A stretch of 64,000 nucleotides of DNA, from assembly GCF_002285285.1 (NCBI RefSeq), contig NZ_NSJF01000004.1, forward strand, positions 62,001 through 126,000, read 5' to 3'. Source of the DNA: Vandammella animalimorsus. GTDB taxonomy: Bacteria; Pseudomonadota; Gammaproteobacteria; Burkholderiales; Burkholderiaceae_C. The first letter of the stretch is position 1. Each line of letters begins with the position of its first letter. Below are positions 31,902 through 40,388 of the stretch, piece after piece. Below the pieces are notes generated by a model. It had not been told where the DNA came from and did not search any database. It saw only the letters and a list, made by a program, of their open reading frames with translations. A program made the translations under genes and the position numbers.

Positions 31902-33998
31902 ATGCGAGACCCCCGCTACGACATTCTTTTTGAACCTGTACGCATCGGCCCCGTCACCACCCGCAACCGCTTCTACCAGGTGCCCCATTGCAGCGGCATG
32001 GGGCACCGCTACCCTGCGGCCGAGCAACGCCTGCGCCAGATCAAGGCCGAGGGCGGCTGGGGCGTTGTGAGCACGCAGGAGACCGAGATCCACCCCTCCT
32101 CGGACATCTCCCCCTCCAACCAGCAGCGCCTGTGGGACGAGCGCGACATCGACCGCCTGCAGGCGCTGACCGAGGCCATCCACGTCCACGGCAGCCTGGC
32201 GGCCATCCAGTTGGCGCACAACGGCATCCACACCGCCAACCGCCTCAGCCGCATCGCCCCTTACGGCCCGGCCGACATGCTGGTGGACACCGAAGACCCG
32301 GTGCAGGCGCACGCCATGGACAAGAGCGACATCCGCGCCTTCCGCCAATGGCACCGCGACGCCGCGCTGCGCGCCAAGCGCGCCGGCTTCGACATCGTCT
32401 ACGTCTATGCCGGGCACGACATGACGCTGCTGCAGCACTTCTTGCTCAAGCGCTACAACCAGCGCAGCGACGAATACGGCGGCAGTTTCGAAAATCGCCT
32501 GCGCCTGTTCCGCGAAGTGCTGGCCGACACCCGCGAGGCCGTGGGCGATGCCTGCGCCGTGGCCGTGCGCTTTGCCGTCGAGGAGCTGCTGGGCCAGGAC
32601 GGCCTGACCCACGACGGTGAAGGCCGCGACGTCATCACCGCCCTGGCCGACGAGCCCGACCTGTGGGACGTGAACCTCTCCAACTGGGCCAACGACAGCC
32701 AGACCGCGCGCTTTGCGCAAGAAGGCTTTCAAGAGCCCTACACCGCCTTCGTCAAATCCCTCACGCGCAAGCCCGTGGTCGGCGTGGGCCGCTACACCTC
32801 GCCCGATGCCATGGTGCGCGCCATCCGCAGCGGCATCTTCGACCTGGTGGGCGCAGCCCGCCCCTCCATTGCCGACCCCTTCCTGCCGCAAAAAATCGAG
32901 CAAGGCCGCATCGACGAGATCCGCGAATGCATCGGCTGCAACATCTGCACTGCAGGTGACAACACCGTCGTGCCCATGCGCTGCACGCAAAACCCCACCA
33001 TCGGCGAAGAAGCGCGCAAAGGCTGGCACCCGGAAATCATCGCCCCGCTGCCGCGCCCGGCCTCGGTGCTCATCGTCGGCGGCGGCCCGGCCGGCCTGGA
33101 AGCCGCGCGCGCCCTGGCCCAGCGCGGCGCCGAAGTCACCATCGCCGATGCCGCGCGGCAATGGGGCGGGCGCGTCAGCCTGGAGGCGCGCCTGCCGGGC
33201 CTGGCCACCTGGGCGCGCGTGCGCGACTGGCGCCTGGGCCAGCTGCGCCAGGCCAGCAACGTGCAGATGTACCTGGACAGCCCGCTGAGCGCGCAGGACG
33301 TGCTCGCCTTTGGCATGACCCACGTCGCCATCGCCACTGGCGCGCACTGGCGCTGCGACGGCGTGGGCCGCGTGCACCGACAGCCCCTGCCCTTTCTGGG
33401 CGGCGCCAACGCCGCGCGCGTGGTCGGCGTCGATGCCCTGCTCGAACAGGGCGCGGCCGCCGTGCATGCCGCCCTGGCCGCCAACCACGCCCAGGGCGCG
33501 CCAGCCCAAGGCCCCGTGGTCGTGTTCGACGACGACCGCTACTACATGGCCAGCGTGCTGGCCGAGCTGCTGGCGCGCGCCGGGCTGCAGGTGCACTTCG
33601 TCACCCCCGCGCCCATCGTCGCGCCCTGGAGCGAACACACGCTGGAGCAGCCGCGCATCCACCGCCGCCTGCTGGAGCTGGGCGTGCACATCACCTTGCT
33701 GCACCAGCTGGCCGGCTGGCAGGGCGATCGGCTCGAACTGGCCTGCGTCTACAGCGGCCGCCTGCAACCCATCGCCTGCGCCTGCCTGGTGCCCGTCACC
33801 GCCCGCCTGCCCAACCACGGCCTGTGGCAGGCCCTGCAAGCGGCCAGCCACAGCTGGGCCGAACACGGCATTGCCAGCGTCGAGCGCATCGGCGACTGCC
33901 TGGCCCCCGGCATCATCGCCGCCGCCAACTACGCCGGCCATGCCTATGCCCGCCAGCTTCTGCAAACGCCAGCGCCCGACTGCGAGGCTTACCGCTGA
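31902..33998 (+). CDS. FMN/4Fe-4S amine dehydrogenase of the trimethylamine dehydrogenase family
   Basis: 698 residues. The N-terminal TIM barrel is old-yellow-enzyme-like and numbers almost as trimethylamine dehydrogenase does: Cys30 (VPHC), the site of covalent 6-S-cysteinyl FMN, and the Tyr169/His172 pair (VYVYAGH) are present, with Asp265 in NWANDS. The iron-sulfur cysteines are 343, 346, 349 and 361 (ECIGCNICT...RCTQNP). A dinucleotide-binding domain follows (VLIVGGGPAGLEAA). Residue 60 is Glu where trimethylamine dehydrogenase has Tyr, so trimethylamine is unlikely; dimethylamine, histamine or another secondary or primary amine fits better. Electrons normally pass to an electron-transfer flavoprotein, not encoded here. 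Confidence 0.9.
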   Translation: MRDPRYDILFEPVRIGPVTTRNRFYQVPHCSGMGHRYPAAEQRLRQIKAEGGWGVVSTQETEIHPSSDISPSNQQRLWDERDIDRLQALTEAIHVHGSLAAIQLAHNGIHTANRLSRIAPYGPADMLVDTEDPVQAHAMDKSDIRAFRQWHRDAALRAKRAGFDIVYVYAGHDMTLLQHFLLKRYNQRSDEYGGSFENRLRLFREVLADTREAVGDACAVAVRFAVEELLGQDGLTHDGEGRDVITALADEPDLWDVNLSNWANDSQTARFAQEGFQEPYTAFVKSLTRKPVVGVGRYTSPDAMVRAIRSGIFDLVGAARPSIADPFLPQKIEQGRIDEIRECIGCNICTAGDNTVVPMRCTQNPTIGEEARKGWHPEIIAPLPRPASVLIVGGGPAGLEAARALAQRGAEVTIADAARQWGGRVSLEARLPGLATWARVRDWRLGQLRQASNVQMYLDSPLSAQDVLAFGMTHVAIATGAHWRCDGVGRVHRQPLPFLGGANAARVVGVDALLEQGAAAVHAALAANHAQGAPAQGPVVVFDDDRYYMASVLAELLARAGLQVHFVTPAPIVAPWSEHTLEQPRIHRRLLELGVHITLLHQLAGWQGDRLELACVYSGRLQPIACACLVPVTARLPNHGLWQALQAASHSWAEHGIASVERIGDCLAPGIIAAANYAGHAYARQLLQTPAPDCEAYR

Positions 33999-34098
33999 AC
34001 CTGCTCACCCTCGTTGAACGGGCAGCGGGGCAGCGCCACAATCAATGGCCCGACAATCGATCCTTCTGTCTTTCCAACCCTTTCAACCCACCAGCACC

Positions 34099-34596
34099 AT
34101 GACGAACCCAACCAATACCCCCCGCGTCGAGGCCGACACTGTGGTCACCATCCGCTACCGCATCGACGACGCCAAAGGCCGCCCCATGCAGACCAAGGCC
34201 GAGGAAGTCGCCTATCTGCACGGCGGCTACGACAATTTGCTGCCCAAGATCGAGGCCGCCCTGCAAGGCCAGAGCGTAGGCCATGCCACCACCATCGACC
34301 TGCCGCCTGACGACGGCTTTGGCCAGCGCGACGAAAGCCTGGTGCTCACCATCGACAAATCCGAGCTGCCGCCAGGCACCAAAGTCGGCGGCCAAGTCCA
34401 GCGCCCCGGCCCCGATGGCGCGCCACAGCTGCTGCGCGTGGCAAAGATCAAGGGCCAGCAGGTGCAGCTCGACGGCAACCACCCGCTGGCCGGCCAGCAC
34501 GTGCGCTTCGTGGTGCGCATTCTGGCCATCCGCCCCGCCACGCCAGAGGAAATTCAGCACCGCCATGCACACGGCGCGCACGGCCATCAGCACTGA
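34099..34596 (+). CDS. slyD: SlyD-like FKBP peptidyl-prolyl isomerase
   Basis: 165 residues. The FKBP part (TVVTIRYRIDDAKGRPM, YLHGGYDNLLPKIEAALQGQSVG) is interrupted by an insert-in-flap domain (about residues 70-125), as in SlyD. The tail is histidine-rich (HRHAHGAHGHQH), suited to nickel or zinc binding. SlyD is a cytoplasmic folding chaperone that also helps metallo-enzyme maturation. The ATG at 34099 is the natural start. It is a single-gene unit closed by a strong terminator. Confidence 0.93.
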   Translation: MTNPTNTPRVEADTVVTIRYRIDDAKGRPMQTKAEEVAYLHGGYDNLLPKIEAALQGQSVGHATTIDLPPDDGFGQRDESLVLTIDKSELPPGTKVGGQVQRPGPDGAPQLLRVAKIKGQQVQLDGNHPLAGQHVRFVVRILAIRPATPEEIQHRHAHGAHGHQH

Positions 34597-34626
34597 ACTT
34601 CTCCAGGGCCTGCCAACGCAGGCATG

Positions 34627-34661
34627 AAAAAAACCCGCCGGCAAAATCCGGCGGGTTTTTT
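34627..34661. terminator. Bidirectional terminator after slyD
   Basis: Stem CCCGCCGG / CCGGCGGG (34634-34641 and 34648-34655) with loop CAAAAT, A-run on the left and T-run on the right. It separates slyD from the convergent large secreted-protein gene. Confidence 0.92.
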
Positions 34662-34720
34662 CATGTCTGGACGGAGCCGCGCCACCAAGGGCGCGGCCGC
34701 CGATCAGGCTTGCATCGCCA

Positions 34721-37492
34721 TCACTGGCGCTGGCGGCGGCGCAGGCCAAACACACCCAGCAGTGCGCTCAGGCCCAGCAGCGACCAGAGGTTGAGTGCCG
34801 GCACAGGCACAGTCGAAGGCAACACAATGGCCTGCACATTCAAGCGCACCGAGGCGCGCACGCAGGGGGCGGTGCCGCCTGGGCCGGCGCACATCTGGTA
34901 CTCGAAGTCCACCGTGCCTGTGAAGCCTTGCACCGGCGTGAAGGTGAAGGTGCCATCGTTGTTGAAGACCAGTGTGCCCTGGGTTGCAGGGTCAGGCACG
35001 GGCGTGCCGGGCACCAGCGAGAACACAGCGCCGGCCGGAACAACATCATTGCCTTTGACATCGCCCTGGATGGGCTGCCCCGGAGCCACCGTGAACTCGT
35101 CGGCCTGGGCGACAGGGGCGCTTGACACCTTGATGGTCACGGTCGTGTCTGCACTGCAATGCGTGCCCGCCTCGTTGCAGACCTTGTAGCTGAAGGTGGC
35201 ATCACCGACGAAGTCCTGATCCGGCTTGAAGCTGAAAGTGCCATCCGGGTTGACGGTGGCCGTGCCGTTCGTGGCGCTGCCGGGCACCAGCGAGAACTTG
35301 GCGTTGTTCGGCTTATCGTCGTTGGCGCCCAGGTTGCGCGATGCATCGGCGGGCAGCTCGGCGTTCGGCGCCGTGCTGTAGCTGTCGGCAGTGGCCTTGG
35401 GATTGACCTTGATGGTCACCGTGGCCTGCGCACAGGGCGCTGTGCCGCCAGGGCCAGAGCACACTTCGTAGGTGAAGCTGGCATCGCCAGAGAAACCTGC
35501 CGCCGGCGTGAAGGTGTAGGTGCCATCGGCATTGACCGTGGCCGTGCCCTGCGCCGCATTCGGGGCGGTCTTGAGCTTGTAGGTCGCGCCAGCTGGCACT
35601 GTGTCGTTGTCCTTCAGGTTGCCGTTGGCTGGCTGACCCACCGTGGTTGTGGCACTGTCGTCCGCCACTTGTGGTGCTGTAGCGCCAACTTTCACCGTCA
35701 CAGTCGTGTCTTCGCTGCAATGCGTGCCTGCCTCGTTGCAGACCTTGTAGCTGAAGGTGGCATCACCGACGAATCCCTGCGCAGGCGTAAAGCTGAATGT
35801 GCCATCCGGCTCGACCGTGGCCGTGCCATTCGTGGCGCTGCCGGACACCAACGAAAACTTGGCGTTGTTCGGCTTGTCGTCGTTGGCGCCCAGGTTGCGC
35901 GATGCATCGGCGGGCAGCGCGGTGTTCAGCGTCGTGCTGTAGCTGTCGGCTGTCGCCTTGGGATTGACCTTGACGTTCACTGTGGCCTCCGCACAGGGCG
36001 CTGTGCCGCCAGGGCCAGAGCACACTTCGTAGGTGAAGCTGGCATTGCCAGAGAAGCCTGCCGCCGGCGTGAAGGTGTAGGTGCCATCGGCATTGACCGT
36101 GGCTATGCCCTGCGCCGCGTGCGGGACAATCCTGAGCTTGTAGGTCGCGCCAGCTGGCACTGTGTCGTTGTCCTTCAGGTTGCCGTTGGCTGGCTGGCCC
36201 ATTGTGGTTGTGGCTTCGTCCGGCTGTGCATTGGGGCCCACGATGACGGTAGCCAAGGCCGTCTTGCAGTTGGCCGGGTTGGTGGCTGGCTGGTTGCAGA
36301 CCTGGTAGGTGAAGCTGGCTTCGCCAACAAAATCGGCCGCAGGCTCAAAGCGGAAGCTGCCATCGGCATTGACGGTGGCAGTGCCACCGGTTGCCTGGCC
36401 CTGCAGCGAGTACACGGCCCCAGGCATGATGCCCAAGTCGTTGGCGCCCAGGGCATTGGGGGCGTCGGCAGCCACGTTCAGGGCTTGCCCGTGGGGCGTG
36501 CTGTAGCTGTCGGGCGTTGCCTCCAGCTGCGCCTGGCGCACCGTCAGGTTGCGGATTTCATGGTGGTTGATGGCCCCGCCGGTGCTGGAGCTAAAGCCCA
36601 TTTTGAAGGTGGCTGGCAAAGCAGCCATGCCATCGACGGGGTTGCCATTGGCTTGGGTCAGCGGCAACTGATCGACGATGGTCTGCCCTTCGAGGATGAC
36701 CGTCAGCTTGACCTCTGGGGCTGGCGTGATGACGATGCGCACGTTTTTGGCGCCATCGCGGTTGCCCGTGAAGATCGTCGTATCGGGCGGCGGCATCGTC
36801 GGCATCTTGTTGTGCAGCAGCTTGAAGCCGGTGGTTTGGTCCTGCGCATCGCCAGGCGCAAAGCCCTTCAGGTGCCCGGAGCCGCGCACAGCAACCCGAT
36901 GCTGCAGGCGCTCACATGCCGTCACATTCGGCCCCACCTCACAAACACCATATGTGGGATGGGAGAAGTTGCCGTATTCGTCAAAGCCAATGCCGACGTA
37001 ACCGCTTTTGACCCCTGCCCCGTAATTTCCCCAGGAATAGCCCAGGCTGCCGCCGCGAGCGCCGACCACCGGGTCAGCCTCTGCGCCGTCGATCAGGTAG
37101 AAGGTGAAGCCGTCCCCGCCAACACCACTGTTCGTGCCCCAGGTGGCGTACTGGAAGCTCACATCCACGCCTTTGCTGGAGCTGAATGCTTGTTTGTACA
37201 ACGCCGTTCCTGCTTGCGCCTGCGCCGCCTTGGTCAGGCGCAACCAGCCTTCGCCTGGCGCATCTATGCCGCCAGGTGCGGCCGTCAGCACGGCGGGGTC
37301 GGACGCATTGCCTCCAACAGGCCCCAGCAGGTTCCAGTCGGGCGCTGTTGCATTGCGAAAGGTTTCATCAATGCTCAGCGGCGGCGTTTGTGCCTGCACA
37401 GCGCCCGCCACGCCCAGCAAGGCCAGGGCAGCGCCCCAGTGCCAGTGCATGGGCCGCTGCCCTGTAGGTTCTGATGTTTCGGCAAAAGGCAT
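34721..37492 (-). CDS. Secreted lectin-like protein with six Ig-like repeats and an IPTL-CTERM-like tail
   Basis: 923 residues from the ATG at 37492, chosen for a GAGGAGA site 8 bases upstream. After a signal peptide (cleavage near AVQAQ) comes an L-type lectin-like domain (about residues 36-320; VSFQYATWG, DGFTFYLIDGAEADP, GYVGIGFDEYGNFS). Six repeats of about 90 residues follow, each with a TATVNADGTYTFTPAAGF-type core and a pair of cysteines (VCSGPGGTAPC, VCNEAGTHC). The last 25 residues are a short motif VPALNLW, a hydrophobic helix and an RRRQR tail, the layout of IPTL-CTERM sorting signals. It is likely exported and cell-surface anchored or processed, perhaps an adhesin. Two repeats were duplicated in tandem. 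Confidence 0.8.
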   Translation of the reverse strand: MPFAETSEPTGQRPMHWHWGAALALLGVAGAVQAQTPPLSIDETFRNATAPDWNLLGPVGGNASDPAVLTAAPGGIDAPGEGWLRLTKAAQAQAGTALYKQAFSSSKGVDVSFQYATWGTNSGVGGDGFTFYLIDGAEADPVVGARGGSLGYSWGNYGAGVKSGYVGIGFDEYGNFSHPTYGVCEVGPNVTACERLQHRVAVRGSGHLKGFAPGDAQDQTTGFKLLHNKMPTMPPPDTTIFTGNRDGAKNVRIVITPAPEVKLTVILEGQTIVDQLPLTQANGNPVDGMAALPATFKMGFSSSTGGAINHHEIRNLTVRQAQLEATPDSYSTPHGQALNVAADAPNALGANDLGIMPGAVYSLQGQATGGTATVNADGSFRFEPAADFVGEASFTYQVCNQPATNPANCKTALATVIVGPNAQPDEATTTMGQPANGNLKDNDTVPAGATYKLRIVPHAAQGIATVNADGTYTFTPAAGFSGNASFTYEVCSGPGGTAPCAEATVNVKVNPKATADSYSTTLNTALPADASRNLGANDDKPNNAKFSLVSGSATNGTATVEPDGTFSFTPAQGFVGDATFSYKVCNEAGTHCSEDTTVTVKVGATAPQVADDSATTTVGQPANGNLKDNDTVPAGATYKLKTAPNAAQGTATVNADGTYTFTPAAGFSGDASFTYEVCSGPGGTAPCAQATVTIKVNPKATADSYSTAPNAELPADASRNLGANDDKPNNAKFSLVPGSATNGTATVNPDGTFSFKPDQDFVGDATFSYKVCNEAGTHCSADTTVTIKVSSAPVAQADEFTVAPGQPIQGDVKGNDVVPAGAVFSLVPGTPVPDPATQGTLVFNNDGTFTFTPVQGFTGTVDFEYQMCAGPGGTAPCVRASVRLNVQAIVLPSTVPVPALNLWSLLGLSALLGVFGLRRRQRQ
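35134..36215. repeat. In-frame tandem duplication, unit 561 bp
   Basis: Two near-identical stretches offset by exactly 561 bp (187 codons), for example the shared core at 35301-35350 and 35862-35911. Each unit spans two Ig-like domains of the secreted protein. Differences are scattered single bases, so the duplication is fairly recent. Confidence 0.85.
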
Positions 37493-37530
37493 GGCTGCTC
37501 TCCTCATAAAAATGCAAGTTGCAAACAGAT

Positions 37531-37553
37531 GGCACTGCACGTTGTGCAGTGCC
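37531..37553. promoter_or_regulatory. Perfect hairpin in the leader of the secreted-protein gene
   Basis: GGCACTGCA / TGCAGTGCC, a 9-bp perfect stem with a 5-base loop, 38 bases upstream of the start codon and directly next to the MITE-like element. It could be a regulator site or an RNA hairpin in the 5' leader. No T-run follows on the minus strand, so it is not a standard terminator. Confidence 0.5.
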
Positions 37554-37557
37554 TTAG

Positions 37558-37718
37558 AGCCTGTTCAAAATCTCGGCGCGAGTGGGCAAAAAGCGGTTTG
37601 GGGTGGGCTGCAAGGCGCAAAACGCAGCCATAGCTGGGGCTATGGCGAGGCTTTGCGGGCGCAGCAGAGCTGCCCAAATCCGCTCTCTTGACCGCCGTGC
37701 AAAGATTTTGAACAGGCT
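37558..37718. mobile_element. MITE-like palindromic element, complete copy
   Basis: 161 bp with perfect 16-bp inverted ends AGCCTGTTCAAAATCT and AGATTTTGAACAGGCT, flanked on both sides by CTTAG (37553-37557 and 37719-37723), an apparent target duplication. An inner hairpin (atagctggggctat) is present. It has no coding capacity. It lies between the secreted-protein gene and the 3' end of the acetone regulator gene. Confidence 0.82.
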
Positions 37719-37828
37719 CTTAGATACGTTCGGACACCGATTGTATTTCTAGAATCGCAATTCAGTTTGTTGTGCAAGTATTTGTTTTAGAAAGGCACGA
37801 TTATTTTCGTGGTGCTGATGCAGGCTGA

Positions 37829-39880
37829 TCAGCGCAGTTTGCGCAAGCGGCTGTAGAGCGTGGAGCGCGCAATGCCCAGCTGGCGCGCTGCAGCCGAGAG
37901 ATTGCCTTGGCATTGGGCGATGACGCGCTGCATGGTCTGTATCTCCAGAGTTTGCAGATCGTCTGGCGGCGCAGCGGCCGGGCCGCCATGGGGTGCGCCG
38001 AGTATGGCCTGGCCCTGCGCGTCCGCACGAGCGGGCCAGGCTGACGCCAGCCCCGGCTCACAGCGCAAATCGGCGGCGTCGATCCAGCCGCTGCAGCCCT
38101 GCTGCGGGCTGCAAAGCAGCAGGTTTTCCACCGTGTTGCGCAGCTGGCGGATGTTGCCGGGCCAGCTCCAAGTCTGTAGCTGCTGCAGGGCCACAGGCGT
38201 GAACTGTGGCAGTGTGCGCCCAGTTTTTTCAGCGCAGCGCTGTGCGAAATGGGCTACCAACGCGGGGATGTCCTCGGCGCGTTCGCGCAAAGGCGGAATG
38301 CGCAGGCGCGTGACGGCAATGCGGTAGAACAGATCCTGGCGGAAGTGTCCAGCCTGGATTTGCGTCTCCAAGTCGCGGTTGGTCATGGCAATGAGTTGCA
38401 CGTCCACGGCGCGGCCGCTGTGACTGCCAATGCGCCAAACCTGACGGTCTTCCAACACGCGCAGCAAGTAGGGCTGCAGGTTCAGTGGCATTTCGCCGAT
38501 TTCGTCCAGGCACAGCGTGCCGCCATGGGCCGCTTCGAGTTTGCCAGCGCGGCCCGTGGGCGCAGCGCCGGTGAAGGCGCCGCGCTCGTAGCCAAAGATT
38601 TCGCTGCCGATCAGCTCCTGCGGCAAGCCGCCACAGTTGACGGGCACGAAGGGCGATTGCTCGCCCCGGCTGGCAGCGTGGATGGCCTGGGCGAACAGCT
38701 CTTTGCCGGCGCCTGTCTCGCCTTCGATCAGCACCGGCAGGCCGGCCTGGGCGATTTGCACGGCCTGCTCAATGGCGCGGCGCAGCGCTGCACTGTGGCC
38801 CACCAGGGCATCGAAGGCTGGCGGGCGCTGCCAGCTTGCTGGGGCGCAGCGCACAGCGGGGGCTGCGACGCTGGGCTGCAATGCAACAGCGCCGGCGGCG
38901 GACTCTGCCTCTGGCGCGGCAGCTTCCTGCAAGCCCGGCGGCTGAATGCGGCGCAGGCGCTGGGGCAGCGCAGCCCAGACGCCAATGGGCTCATGCCCGC
39001 TGTGCACGATGTGCCAATGCGCCTCGGGCCAGAGTGTGTGCAATGCCAACAGCCATTGCGCAGGCGGGGTACGCGCCAAAAGCGCCAGCCGCCCCTGGGC
39101 ATCGGCGGCCAGCTGCGCTTGCATGGGCGTGTCGCGCAGTGCATGCGGCGCATTGCTGTGGATGAGCTGGCCCAGATGATCAAACGCGACGATGGTACGG
39201 CCCTGCCAATGCATCAGTTGATCAAGCAGGTGCTGCAGGATGCACTGGTGCTGCTCTTGGCGCAGCTGGCGCAATTGGCCATGGATTTGCTGCGCCAGCA
39301 CGGTGGCATAAGCCAGGCTGTTCTCATTGGCGAAGCTGGCTGCGCTGGAGATATCGACCACGCCCAGCAAACGCCCGCCATCGGGGTCGCGCACTGGCGC
39401 TGCGGCGCAACTCCAAGGCTGCACGTGCTGGCAGAAGTGCTCAAAGGCATGGATGCGCACTGGCGCATTGACGGCCAGCGCCGTGCCGATGGCATTGGTG
39501 CCGATGTCGCGCTCACGCCAGCAGCCGCCTTGTTGCAGGCCGATCTCCTGCCCCTGCAGCAAGGTTCGGCTGTCACCGGTGGCGCGCAACACTGCCCCTT
39601 GCATGTCAGAGAGGATGAGCATGGACTGGCTGCTGGCCAGCCATTTCTGCGCTTGCTTGAGCACCGGGTCGGCCACGCGCAGCAGTTCCGCACTTTGCAA
39701 TGAAAGCGCGCGCCTGGCCTGCAGATCCAGTACCTGGGTGCGGGCCGATTGCACTGGAGCCTGCTGTGCGCGCGAACGCTTCCACGACGCCAGCACCACG
39801 GGGCGCACTGCCGTGCTGATGGGGCCATCGCTCATGAAGTCTTCCCACGCCGAGCGCACGCTGGTCTGGGGGTTGTGCAT
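37829..39880 (-). CDS. acxR: Sigma-54-dependent activator of acetone carboxylase (AcxR/AcoR type)
   Basis: 683 residues from the ATG at 39880 with GGGAG just upstream; the frame extends another 103 codons but without protein character. A GAF-type sensor occupies the N-terminal half ([41 protein letters not shown]). The AAA+ domain begins near residue 358 with Walker A GETGAGKE (387-394) and the sigma-54 contact loop GAFTGA (434-439). A Fis-type helix-turn-helix ends the protein (659-683). It is divergent from acxABC, whose promoter is a perfect -24/-12 site, so it is very probably the acetone-responsive activator. The inducer is inferred from context. Confidence 0.9.
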   Translation of the reverse strand: MHNPQTSVRSAWEDFMSDGPISTAVRPVVLASWKRSRAQQAPVQSARTQVLDLQARRALSLQSAELLRVADPVLKQAQKWLASSQSMLILSDMQGAVLRATGDSRTLLQGQEIGLQQGGCWRERDIGTNAIGTALAVNAPVRIHAFEHFCQHVQPWSCAAAPVRDPDGGRLLGVVDISSAASFANENSLAYATVLAQQIHGQLRQLRQEQHQCILQHLLDQLMHWQGRTIVAFDHLGQLIHSNAPHALRDTPMQAQLAADAQGRLALLARTPPAQWLLALHTLWPEAHWHIVHSGHEPIGVWAALPQRLRRIQPPGLQEAAAPEAESAAGAVALQPSVAAPAVRCAPASWQRPPAFDALVGHSAALRRAIEQAVQIAQAGLPVLIEGETGAGKELFAQAIHAASRGEQSPFVPVNCGGLPQELIGSEIFGYERGAFTGAAPTGRAGKLEAAHGGTLCLDEIGEMPLNLQPYLLRVLEDRQVWRIGSHSGRAVDVQLIAMTNRDLETQIQAGHFRQDLFYRIAVTRLRIPPLRERAEDIPALVAHFAQRCAEKTGRTLPQFTPVALQQLQTWSWPGNIRQLRNTVENLLLCSPQQGCSGWIDAADLRCEPGLASAWPARADAQGQAILGAPHGGPAAAPPDDLQTLEIQTMQRVIAQCQGNLSAAARQLGIARSTLYSRLRKLR

Positions 39881-40098
39881 AGGGTTCTCCCGCTCAGAAC
39901 ACGGCTTTGGCGCTGGAAGCTGAGCGCACAGGCCGCTGTAGCGGATGCATGGCCTGCGTGCGCCCTCACCGTGTCTGGCTTTTTTGGCGGCCTGCCGCGG
40001 CCGCCTTTGCCTCTCTTGGCCCATCAGTCTGCCCAGCGGGCTGCGCGCGGGCAATGGGGTTTTCACCTGTCGGCCGACGCCGGCCCGGCTGACGAAAG

Positions 40099-40115
40099 TG
40101 TTCGGAAACCGGACA
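40099..40115. promoter_or_regulatory. Candidate upstream activator site 1 for AcxR
   Basis: TGTTCGG-AAA-CCGGACA, an inverted repeat with 6 of 7 arm positions complementary, about 115 bp upstream of the -24/-12 promoter. It sits immediately next to a second, similar palindrome. Enhancer-like sites at this distance are typical for sigma-54 activators. Confidence 0.6.
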
Positions 40116-40139
40116 GCTGTCTGGCGAAATCCGTACAGC
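40116..40139. promoter_or_regulatory. Candidate upstream activator site 2 for AcxR
   Basis: GCTGTCTGG ... CCGTACAGC, an imperfect inverted repeat with 7 of 9 arm positions complementary. Its centre is about 20 bp, two helical turns, from that of site 1, so two dimers could bind on the same face of DNA. Confidence 0.55.
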
Positions 40140-40227
40140 AAGACATCCCCAGCCACGCCTCGGGCCAATCTGCGCGCCCTGCCCGCCATTGGGAGGGCCT
40201 GGGACTTTCCCTGAGCCGCGCAGCGGG

Positions 40228-40243
40228 TGGCACAGCGCTTGCA
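40228..40243 (+). promoter_or_regulatory. Sigma-54 (-24/-12) promoter of acxABC
   Basis: TGGCAC-N5-TTGCA, an exact match to the sigma-54 core consensus, 145 bp upstream of acxA. The start of transcription would fall near 40255, leaving a leader of about 134 nt. Confidence 0.92.
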
Positions 40244-40388
40244 GGTTCAACCGCAGCCGCAGGCGCCGCGCGTTCCGCAAGGAGGGCCGCGCCAACGGCC
40301 AACGATCTGCCAGCGGCCTGTCTGGCTGCGGCAGGTGGCGCCAGGCCCGGGCCTGGTGCGCTCCACCACTTCGCTATCAGGAGACAAC

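Noticed and set aside
34045-34098. Earlier in-frame start for slyD
   Set aside because: The 18 extra residues (MARQSILLS...) precede the conserved FKBP start and have no supporting ribosome-binding site.
35134-36215. Repeated units considered as CRISPR or an insertion sequence
   Set aside because: The 561-bp units are in-frame protein-domain repeats within one open frame, without short direct repeats or spacers.
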